A stretch of DNA of 6,323 nucleotides from RGIG1995 sp045645205 (GTDB taxonomy: Bacteria > Bacillota > Clostridia > Oscillospirales > CAG-272), in the NCBI GenBank assembly GCA_045645205.1, contig JAZRIJ010000085.1:1-6323 (forward strand). Direction: 5' to 3'. The position numbers were made by a program, and so were the translations under genes. The notes below the pieces were generated by a model that saw only the letters and a list, made by a program, of their open reading frames with translations, was not told the DNA's origin and did no database searches. Shown here one piece after another: positions 1 through 5,006 of the stretch (positions are counted from its first letter, which is position 1; every line of letters starts with the position of its first letter).

Positions 1-155
1 ACAGAATTTCCGATTTTGATTTTTGCACTGCCTTTGACAATTCTTATAATTTCAGCTTCAAAATGCCAGTGGAGTACATTGACAAGATTCTTGTATCTGC
101 CTAGCCATACTTTTTCGCCGTCGGAAAATTGCCTTTTCTCATAAATGCCTAACAT
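1..155 (-). CDS. AraC-family transcriptional regulator, N-terminal part (partial)
   Basis: Leftward gene cut by the window edge; only the first 51 residues are visible, starting MLGIYEKRQF. They resemble the N-terminal cupin (sugar-sensing) domain of AraC-type regulators, with the typical His-Trp-His-x-Glu-x-Glu-Ile pattern at residues 29-36 (HWHFEAEI) followed by VKGSAKIKIGN, a short beta-strand pair. The DNA-binding double helix-turn-helix would lie off the window. It is divergent from the arabinose genes, so by position it is the likely arabinose-responsive activator or repressor of that operon; this is inference. The start at 155 is chosen because an in-frame stop lies just upstream and the other nearby ATG (163, minus strand) is stopped after four codons. 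The best ribosome site, AAGGGG (complement of 169-174), is rather far from the start (13 nt), so translation may be weak. Confident that it is a coding N-terminus; fairly confident of the family. Confidence 0.75.
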   Translation of the reverse strand, partial: MLGIYEKRQFSDGEKVWLGRYKNLVNVLHWHFEAEIIRIVKGSAKIKIGNS

Positions 156-186
156 AGTTCCATATCAACCCCTTGTTGTGCCTTGT

Positions 187-215
187 ATTATATCATAAAT
201 ATCAACAAATGTCCA
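187..215 (-). promoter_or_regulatory. Sigma-A-type promoter of the divergent AraC-family gene
   Basis: On the minus strand a -35 box TGGACA (complement of 210-215, five of six matches to TTGACA) is followed after exactly 17 bp by a perfect -10 box TATAAT (complement of 187-192). Transcription would start near 180, giving a leader of about 25 nt before the ATG at 155. The -35 box lies inside the candidate operator at 210-225, which would suit autoregulation. Confidence 0.65.
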
Positions 216-225
216 TACCTGAACA
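210..225. promoter_or_regulatory. Candidate regulator-binding dyad between the divergent promoters
   Basis: The imperfect palindrome TGTCCA-TACC-TGAACA has half-sites TGTCCA and (reverse complement) TGTTCA that differ at one position. It covers the -35 box of the regulator promoter and lies 10 bp upstream of the -35 box of the kinase promoter. A protein bound here could repress its own gene and touch polymerase at the arabinose promoter. AraC proteins often prefer direct repeats, so this assignment is tentative. Confidence 0.35.
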
Positions 226-234
226 TTAGATTTC

Positions 235-263
235 TTGTTTATATATGTTTTTAAAAATATAAT
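235..263 (+). promoter_or_regulatory. Sigma-A-type promoter of the arabinose operon
   Basis: The -35 box TTGTTT (235-240) keeps the conserved TTG but has a weak second half. After a 17-bp spacer comes a perfect -10 box TATAAT (258-263). The poor -35 half is typical of promoters that need an activator. The predicted start of transcription, about 270, falls at the edge of the ribosome site AAGGAGG (271-277), so the leader would be only 12-15 nt and leaves no room for a riboswitch or attenuator. I saw no convincing CcpA (cre) site here. Confidence 0.65.
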
Positions 264-284
264 ATTGGTAAAGGAGGTAATATG

Positions 285-1808
285 ATGAAAACATATCTTG
301 GAATAGAATTCGGCTCAACAAGAATCAAAGCAGTACAGATTGACGAAAAAAATAAAATACAATCTTCGGCTGATTACACATGGAAGTCTGAATGTAAAAA
401 TGGTATTTGGACATATGATCTTAATGAAGCAATAGATGGACTAAAAAAAGCACTTTCGGGAATAAAGAATACAGAAAGTATTGAATGTATCGGCATTTCG
501 GGAATGATGCACGGTTATCTTGCTTTTGATAAGGACTGGAATCTGCTTGTGCCTTTCCGTACATGGCAAAACACAATGACGGCAAAGGCTTCCGAAAAAC
601 TGACAGAGCTTTTCTCTTTCAATATCCCCCAGCGTTGGAGCATTGCGCACCTGTATCAGGCAGTTCTTAACGGCGAAGAACATATAAGTGAAATTGCACA
701 TATCACAACCCTTGCAGGATATATTCATTATCTGCTCACGGGTGTAAATGCCGTTGGAATCGGCGAAGCTTCGGGTATATTCCCGATAGACAGCATCGGT
801 CTTTGCTATGATAAAGCTATGATTGAAAAGTTTGACTGTCTTGTTTCCGAGTACAAGCTACCGTGGAAGCTTTGCGACATTCTTCCGGATGTTCTTACTG
901 CCGGTGAAAGTGCCGGAATGCTTACCGAAAAGGGAAGAGGGCTTGTTGATAATCTTTTGCCTTGCGGAATAATGTTTGCACCGCCGGAAGGGGACGCAGG
1001 CACAGGCATGGTTGCAACAAATGCGGTAAAGACGGGAACGGGTAATATTTCGGCAGGAACGTCAATCTTCTCAATGGTCGTGCTTGAAAAAGGACTTGAA
1101 AAGGTGTATCAAGAAATCGACATTGTCACCACTCCCACGGGTAAACCCGTTGCCATGGTGCATTGTAATAACTGTACAAACGACTCGAATGCATGGGTGT
1201 CGGTACTGAATGAGACGGCAGAGCTTTTCGGTGCGGATGCAGGAAATGATTTATATAAAAAACTGTATGAAATATCCCTTGAGGGTGACCCTGATTGCGG
1301 CGGTGTTGTCGTATGTAATTATATGGCAGGAGAGGGTGTTACGCACTTTGACAGCGGAAGACCCATTGTCACAAGAACACCCGATGCAAAGTTTACCCTA
1401 GCAAACTTTTTCAGAGCAACACTGTATTCCACAATGGCAACCCTTAAAATAGGCATGGAGCTTCTTGAAAAGGAAAATGTCACAATCAAATCTCTGACAG
1501 GTCACGGTGGACTTTTCAAGACGCCTGTTGTAGGACAGAAATATATGGCGGCGGCATGCAAAACCCCCGTTACCTGTCTTGAATCGGCAGGTGAGGGCGG
1601 TCCGTACGGTATGGCAATACTTGCGTCTTTTGTTAAAAATAAGTCTTGCGGCGAAACACTGGAAGAATATCTTGACAGACATGTGTTCGCAAATGTAAAG
1701 AGCACTGCAATAAACCCTGATGATAAAGACATTATTGGCTTTGAAAGCTACATGACAAAATATAAAATGCTGCTAAAGGTCGAAAGAACAGCGGTTGAAA
1801 ACATTTAA
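285..1808 (+). CDS. FGGY-family carbohydrate kinase, probable L-ribulokinase
   Basis: Cytoplasmic ATP-dependent sugar kinase, probably phosphorylating L-ribulose made by the next gene's isomerase. FGGY landmarks, numbered from the upstream ATG at 282 (508 aa): phosphate-1 loop GIEFGSTRIK at 7-16, SGMMHG at 73-78 (sugar-side loop, usually SGQxHG), RTWQNT at 93-98, PEGDAGTG at 235-242 with likely catalytic base Asp238, phosphate-2 TGTGNISAGTS at 251-261, GHGG at 407-410, and the C-terminal glycine-rich ESAGEGGPYGMA at 434-445. It is shorter than classical AraB (about 560 aa) and not visibly orthologous to it; it looks like the clostridial kinases often labelled xylulokinase. Ribulokinase activity is inferred from its place before araA and araD. 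Two ATGs are adjacent (282, 285); I chose 285 because AAGGAGG ends 7 nt before it against 4 nt for 282. The stop codon overlaps the ribosome site of araA. Confidence 0.88.
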   Translation: MKTYLGIEFGSTRIKAVQIDEKNKIQSSADYTWKSECKNGIWTYDLNEAIDGLKKALSGIKNTESIECIGISGMMHGYLAFDKDWNLLVPFRTWQNTMTAKASEKLTELFSFNIPQRWSIAHLYQAVLNGEEHISEIAHITTLAGYIHYLLTGVNAVGIGEASGIFPIDSIGLCYDKAMIEKFDCLVSEYKLPWKLCDILPDVLTAGESAGMLTEKGRGLVDNLLPCGIMFAPPEGDAGTGMVATNAVKTGTGNISAGTSIFSMVVLEKGLEKVYQEIDIVTTPTGKPVAMVHCNNCTNDSNAWVSVLNETAELFGADAGNDLYKKLYEISLEGDPDCGGVVVCNYMAGEGVTHFDSGRPIVTRTPDAKFTLANFFRATLYSTMATLKIGMELLEKENVTIKSLTGHGGLFKTPVVGQKYMAAACKTPVTCLESAGEGGPYGMAILASFVKNKSCGETLEEYLDRHVFANVKSTAINPDDKDIIGFESYMTKYKMLLKVERTAVENI

Positions 1809-1820
1809 GGAGATGAAGTT

Positions 1821-3290
1821 ATGAAGTATAATTTTTGGTTTGTGGTCGGTTCACAGTTTTTGTACGGCGAAGAAGTACTTGTGACGGTTGAAAAAAGGGC
1901 AAAGGAAATGGCAGAGGAGCTGTCAAAGCATTTGCCTTATCCTCTCATTTATAAGGTTACGGCAAAAACAAATAAAGAAATATCGGATATTGTAAAAGAA
2001 GCAAATTACGACGATTCCTGTGCAGGTATCATTACCTGGTGCCACACCTTCAGCCCGTCAAAGATGTGGATTAACGGTCTTGTGAATCTTCAAAAGCCTT
2101 ACTGCCATTTTGCCACACAGTATAATAAAGAAATCCCAAATGATGAAATAGATATGGACTTTATGAACCTCAATCAGGCGGCACACGGCGACCGTGAACA
2201 CGGTTTTATTGCTTCACGACTCAGAATGCCGAGAAAGGTTATAGCAGGCTTCTGGCAGGATGAAAAGGTGCATAAACGAATAGGCGACTGGATGCGTGCT
2301 GCTGTAGGAGCCTCTGTTTCAAAGACTATGCGTGTTATGCGCTTTGGCGATAATATGCGTGAGGTGGCGGTAACCGAGGGTGATAAGGTTGAAGTTCAGG
2401 CAAAGCTCGGCTGGCAGGTAAATACCTGGGCTGTCGGCGACCTTGTAAAAGAAATGAAGTCTGTTACAGAATCGGAAATTGACAATCTTTTAGCAGAGTA
2501 TACATCAAAGTATGATGTGGCAACAGATAACCTTGAAGCAATCCGCTATCAGGCAAGAGAGGAAATTGCCATTAAGAAAATGCTTGACAGAGAAGGCTGC
2601 CTTGCCTTTTCAAATACATTCCAAGATCTCTACGGCATGGAGCAGCTTCCCGGCCTTGCTTCCCAGCATCTTATGGCACAAGGCTACGGCTACGGCGGTG
2701 AGGGCGACTGGAAGGTTGCGGCTATGACCGCCATTATGAAGGCGATGGGTAAGGACGGCAACGGTGCATCGGCATTTATGGAGGACTATACATATCATCT
2801 TGCTTTAGGTGAAGAATACTCTCTCGGAGCCCATATGCTTGAAGTTTGCCCCAGCCTTGCTTCAGATGAAAAAAAGCCGAGAATTGAAACTCACCATCTC
2901 GGTATCGGCATGAACGAAAAGGACCCTGCACGCCTTGTTTTTGAGGGAAAAGAGGGCGAAGCAATAGTTGTTTCACTTGTGGATATGGGCGGAAGACTTC
3001 GCCTTATCTGTCAGGATATTGTCTGCGTAAAACCCATAATGGAAATGCCTAATCTTCCCGTTGCGAGAGTAATGTGGAAGGCAATGCCTAATCTTTGCGA
3101 CGGTGTAGAGTGCTGGATAACGGCAGGAGGCGCACATCATACGGTGCTTTCATATGACGTTTCGGCAGAGCAGATGAAGGATTTTGCAAGAATGATGGAT
3201 ATAGAGTTTGTGCATATAACAAAGGATACGACAGTTGATGCACTTGAAAAAGAACTGTTCCTCAATGACCTTGCATGGAAACTGAAATAA
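1821..3290 (+). CDS. araA: L-arabinose isomerase
   Basis: Cytoplasmic metal-dependent (usually Mn2+) isomerase converting L-arabinose to L-ribulose, the first step of arabinose use. The 489 residues match the family's usual length (about 490-500) and align end to end with remembered E. coli AraA: WFVVGSQFLYG at 6-16, HTFSPSKMWINGL at 75-87, DMDFMNLNQAAHG at 111-123, RFGDNMREVAVT at 174-185, NTWAVGDLV at 201-209. The metal ligands are all present: Glu294 in GEGDWK, Glu321 in FMEDYTYH, His338 in LGAHMLEVCPS, and the His439-His440 pair in GGAHH; spacing of the first three equals that of E. coli E306, E333 and H350. The start is set by AAGGAG (1807-1812), which overlaps the stop of the kinase gene; the gap is 12 nt, implying cotranscription and probable translational coupling. 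No sign of damage. Confidence 0.98.
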   Translation: MKYNFWFVVGSQFLYGEEVLVTVEKRAKEMAEELSKHLPYPLIYKVTAKTNKEISDIVKEANYDDSCAGIITWCHTFSPSKMWINGLVNLQKPYCHFATQYNKEIPNDEIDMDFMNLNQAAHGDREHGFIASRLRMPRKVIAGFWQDEKVHKRIGDWMRAAVGASVSKTMRVMRFGDNMREVAVTEGDKVEVQAKLGWQVNTWAVGDLVKEMKSVTESEIDNLLAEYTSKYDVATDNLEAIRYQAREEIAIKKMLDREGCLAFSNTFQDLYGMEQLPGLASQHLMAQGYGYGGEGDWKVAAMTAIMKAMGKDGNGASAFMEDYTYHLALGEEYSLGAHMLEVCPSLASDEKKPRIETHHLGIGMNEKDPARLVFEGKEGEAIVVSLVDMGGRLRLICQDIVCVKPIMEMPNLPVARVMWKAMPNLCDGVECWITAGGAHHTVLSYDVSAEQMKDFARMMDIEFVHITKDTTVDALEKELFLNDLAWKLK

Positions 3291-3302
3291 GGAGTTATGT
3301 TT

Positions 3303-3992
3303 ATGCTTGAACAGTTAAAAAATGAAGTCTTGAGGGCAAATCTCGATTTGGTGAAATACGGACTTGTTACATTTACCTGGGGAAATGTTTCGGGAATAGA
3401 CAGAGAAAAGGGTCTTGTAGTAATAAAGCCCAGCGGCGTTGAATATGACGGCATGACGGCAGAGGATATGGTTGTCATTGACCTTGAGGGTAATGTTGTT
3501 GAGGGAAAGTGGAAGCCTTCCTCCGATACCCCTACACACCTTGTGCTTTATAAGGCTTTTGCGAATATAGGAGGCATTGTGCATACCCATTCCCGTAAGG
3601 CAACCTCCTGGGCACAGGCAGGCAGGGGAATACCTGCATACGGTACAACCCACGGTGACTATTTCTACGGTGAAATTCCCTGTACAAGAAAGATGACACC
3701 AAAAGAAATAGCAGGCGAGTACGAAAAGGAAACGGGTAATGTAATCGTTGAAACCTTTAAGGATAAATCCTATGCCGACATTCCTGCCGTGCTTGTGAAT
3801 TCCCACGGACCTTTTGCATGGGGAACAAATCCCGACAATGCGGTACATAACGCAGTTGTTCTTGAAGAACTTGCATTTATGGCATATAATACAGAGGCGA
3901 TAAATCCTGAAGTCAAGACTATGCAGCAGGAACTTCTTGATAAACATTACCTTCGTAAACACGGCAAAAACGCATATTACGGGCAGAACTGA
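3303..3992 (+). CDS. araD: L-ribulose-5-phosphate 4-epimerase
   Basis: Class II aldolase-fold, zinc-dependent epimerase that turns L-ribulose-5-phosphate into D-xylulose-5-phosphate, the exit of the arabinose pathway. From the start chosen here it has 229 residues (E. coli AraD has 231) and is strikingly close to the E. coli protein from MLEQLK to the C-terminal AYYGQ. Zinc ligands His94 and His96 (VHTHS) and His168 (NSHGPFAWG), and the catalytic Asp119 (HGDYFYG) and Tyr226 (AYYGQ), correspond to E. coli H95, H97, H171, D120 and Y229; Asp75 in PSSDTPTH also matches. An in-frame ATG at 3297 would add Met-Phe, but the AAGGAG at 3289-3294 ends only 2 nt before it and 8 nt before 3303, and E. coli AraD also begins MLE, so 3303 is preferred. 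It lies 12 nt after araA and is the last gene of the operon. Confidence 0.97.
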   Translation: MLEQLKNEVLRANLDLVKYGLVTFTWGNVSGIDREKGLVVIKPSGVEYDGMTAEDMVVIDLEGNVVEGKWKPSSDTPTHLVLYKAFANIGGIVHTHSRKATSWAQAGRGIPAYGTTHGDYFYGEIPCTRKMTPKEIAGEYEKETGNVIVETFKDKSYADIPAVLVNSHGPFAWGTNPDNAVHNAVVLEELAFMAYNTEAINPEVKTMQQELLDKHYLRKHGKNAYYGQN

Positions 3993-4000
3993 GTGATATA

Positions 4001-4028
4001 AAGAGACGGACCATAGGGTCCGTCTCTT
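4001..4028 (+). terminator. Rho-independent-type terminator after araD
   Basis: Perfect 12-bp stem AAGAGACGGACC / GGTCCGTCTCTT with the four-base loop ATAG, beginning 8 nt after the araD stop. The following sequence (GCATTATTCT) is only moderately T-rich, so release may be incomplete and helped by the second hairpin just downstream. Confidence 0.85.
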
Positions 4029-4038
4029 GCATTATTCT

Positions 4039-4080
4039 AAAAAGCATTGTGTTTCATCAAACATAGTACTATGCTTTTTT
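4039..4080. terminator. Second, branched terminator-like hairpin, possibly bidirectional
   Basis: AAAAAGCAT (4039-4047) pairs with ATGCTTTTT (4071-4079), nine base pairs, and the right arm ends in a run of six T (4075-4080). Between the arms a smaller hairpin TGTTT-CATC-AAACA (4050-4063) can fold. A competing perfect palindrome CATAGTACTATG occupies 4062-4073. Because the outer arms are A-run and T-run, the element could also stop leftward transcription. Confidence 0.55.
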
Positions 4081-4185
4081 ATCCCAAAAATCCCCAGTCC
4101 AAAAATATCAAAAATCAGAATAAATCCCCCGAAAAGTCAAACAATAAAAGCACACCAAAGTTTGAAATAAAAGGAGAATTTATAT

Positions 4186-4260
4186 ATGAAAGCAACAGGA
4201 ATAGTACGAAGAATATAGGCTCGTGTTATAATAACACAAAAGTCGCTTAAAGCCGCATAA
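4186..4260 (+). pseudogene. Decayed N-terminus of a SpoVT/AbrB-family regulator gene
   Basis: A good ribosome site (AAAAGGAG, ending at 4176, 9 nt before the ATG) precedes ATG at 4186, which reads MKATGIVRRI and then TAG. Those ten residues are identical to the start of SpoVT-type AbrB-fold regulators as I remember them (MKATGIVRRIDDLGRVVIPKEIRR). After the stop the same frame continues ARVIITQKSLKAA, where RVII echoes the RVVI strand of the swapped-hairpin DNA-binding domain, as if the DDL codons were lost and a stop created. After a second stop the frame reads TLGF (4261-4272), weakly like the TLGI that follows in AbrB. Nothing further is recognisable, so the sensing domain is gone. In intact form the family regulates sporulation or transition-state genes. 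Likely a relic; a 10-residue peptide could still be translated. The identification rests mainly on the ten-residue match. Confidence 0.55.
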
Positions 4261-4274
4261 ACACTGGGGTTTTC

Positions 4275-4310
4275 GCTGATTTTGTCCAAAAAATTTTCGT
4301 GAAAATCGGC
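4275..4310. repeat. AT-rich inverted repeat in the non-coding block
   Basis: GCTGATTTT (4275-4283) can pair with AAAATCGGC (4302-4310), nine pairs including one G-T. The loop contains AAAA/TTTT able to pair further. The motif TTTTCG occurs at 4270-4275, 4294-4299 and 4313-4318, roughly every 19-24 bp. This may be a folded RNA, a remnant of a repeat element, or chance in AT-rich DNA. Confidence 0.3.
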
Positions 4311-4390
4311 TATTTTCGACTTAAAATGCGAAGGGAGGGCCGTTTTTCACTGCTCTGGGCAGCTAAAACTAAATATTCAAACTGTCACAA

Positions 4391-4427
4391 AGCCGGATGA
4401 GTTTTACACCTCGTCCGGCTGTCGTTT
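4391..4427 (+). terminator. Terminator-like hairpin upstream of the MarR promoter
   Basis: An 11-bp stem AGCCGGATGAG (4391-4401) / CTCGTCCGGCT (4410-4420), with one G-T pair and an eight-base loop, is followed by GTCGTTTTAT, a short T-run at 4424-4427. No intact gene precedes it. It may be the original terminator of the decayed gene or of an unannotated small RNA. It also insulates the MarR operon from upstream transcription. Confidence 0.6.
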
Positions 4428-4469
4428 TATGATACCAAAGAAAGCTCTAAAAACATGCGGGAATTTGCG

Positions 4470-4489
4470 CTTGTTGACATTTCAACAAG
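4470..4489. promoter_or_regulatory. MarR operator copy 1, overlapping the -35 box
   Basis: Perfect palindrome CTTGTTGA-CATT-TCAACAAG. It contains the TTGACA -35 box, so a bound dimer would block polymerase. The same two arms with the same four-base spacing recur at 4508-4527. Length and symmetry fit a MarR-type winged-helix dimer site. Confidence 0.75.
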
Positions 4490-4502
4490 TTTGTGCTATA
4501 CT
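4474..4502 (+). promoter_or_regulatory. Sigma-A promoter of the marR-degV-gtrA operon
   Basis: Perfect -35 TTGACA (4474-4479), 17-bp spacer, and -10 TATACT (4497-4502, five of six). Transcription should start near 4509, inside the second palindrome, leaving a leader of roughly 37 nt before the ATG at 4546. This is a strong core promoter, as expected for one held down by a repressor. Confidence 0.85.
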
Positions 4503-4507
4503 TATAA

Positions 4508-4527
4508 CTTGTTGAGAGTTCAACAAG
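4508..4527. promoter_or_regulatory. MarR operator copy 2, at the transcription start
   Basis: Perfect palindrome CTTGTTGA-GAGT-TCAACAAG, one base pair longer on each side (ACTTGTTGA at 4507, TCAACAAGT ending 4528). It begins five bases after the -10 box and covers the predicted start site. The centres of the two copies are 38 bp apart, about three and a half helical turns. Confidence 0.75.
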
Positions 4528-4545
4528 TATTATGGAGGTAGTCTT

Positions 4546-4992
4546 ATGCAAGAGAGATTTGAAACTTTTACAGTGCTAATTAACAGAATCAGTCGTAACA
4601 TTCGAAAGATTAAAAATCAGGAGATGGCAGAATATAATCTAAGAAGTGCTCACGTTTCTTGTCTGTATTATCTTTATACGAATAAGGGTGCAACAGCTAC
4701 CGATCTTTGTGAGCGTTGCGAGGAAGATAAGGCGACCATTTCCCGTGCAGTTGATTATCTTGAAAGCAATGGATTCCTTACCTGTGAATCCAAGAATGCA
4801 AAGAGATATAAAAGTCCGCTGATTCTGACTGAGAAAGGAAACGAAGCAGGAAAGAAGATTGCCGATAAGATCAGCGGTGTTCTTGATGCTATCAGCGATG
4901 GTCTTACCGATGAGGAAAGAGTCGAATTTTATCGCAGCCTTTCCATTATCAGCGAGAGTTTAGAAGCCGTATCCAAGAATAGCAGTAAATAA
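4546..4992 (+). CDS. MarR-family transcriptional regulator
   Basis: Cytoplasmic DNA-binding protein of 148 residues, the normal size for MarR repressors. An N-terminal dimerisation helix (about 1-28) leads to the winged helix-turn-helix: helices near 33-60, recognition helix around EEDKATISRAVDYLESNGF (59-77) and a charged wing near 80-95 (CESKNAKRYKSPLILTEKG), then two C-terminal helices (97-145) that complete the dimer arm. The recognition-helix pattern K-A-T-I-S-R-A-V-D-Y-L is typical of the family. Start set by GGAGG at 4534-4538, 7 nt before the ATG. It is the first gene of an operon whose promoter carries two identical palindromes, so autorepression is very likely. The ligand is unknown; cysteines at 39, 55, 58 and 80 could allow redox or metal sensing, but none forms an established motif. 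The next gene encodes a fatty-acid-binding-type protein, which hints at a lipid signal. Confidence 0.92.
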   Translation: MQERFETFTVLINRISRNIRKIKNQEMAEYNLRSAHVSCLYYLYTNKGATATDLCERCEEDKATISRAVDYLESNGFLTCESKNAKRYKSPLILTEKGNEAGKKIADKISGVLDAISDGLTDEERVEFYRSLSIISESLEAVSKNSSK

Positions 4993-5006
4993 GGAGAAAA
5001 AAGATT

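Larger units (their letters stand above)
3993..4545. other. Intergenic region of about 550 bp between araD and the MarR gene
   Basis: No intact gene is visible on either strand. In order it holds two terminator-like hairpins (4001-4080), an A-rich stretch with no recognisable signal (4081-4168), a ribosome site and decayed SpoVT/AbrB-like start (4169-4260), an AT-rich block with inverted repeats (4261-4330), a G-rich then T-rich stretch with a small CTGC/GCAG hairpin (4331-4362), a third terminator-like hairpin (4391-4420), and the MarR promoter with its twin operators (4470-4527). The unexplained part is 4261-4390. Confidence 0.6.

Noticed and set aside
156..281. CcpA (cre) catabolite-repression site before the arabinose operon
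   Set aside because: I looked for a TGnAAnCGnnnnCA-like sequence and saw none good enough; carbon catabolite control may act through the regulator or elsewhere.
156..281. Riboswitch or attenuator in the arabinose leader
   Set aside because: The -10 box almost abuts the ribosome site, leaving no leader long enough to fold.
3315..3962. 215-codon open frame antisense to araD
   Set aside because: It lies wholly opposite a highly conserved, catalytically complete araD; Cys/His/Ile-rich composition is typical of a codon-bias shadow and no family is recognisable.
4062..4073. CATAGTACTATG as a protein-binding operator
   Set aside because: It overlaps the arm of a terminator-like hairpin, has no promoter near it and no second copy in the window, so an RNA-fold explanation is simpler.
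4047..4250. 67-codon rightward open frame between the two operons
   Set aside because: It starts inside the second terminator hairpin, has no ribosome site, is low-complexity Asn/Lys/Ser-rich from A-rich DNA, and overlaps the SpoVT/AbrB relic in another frame.
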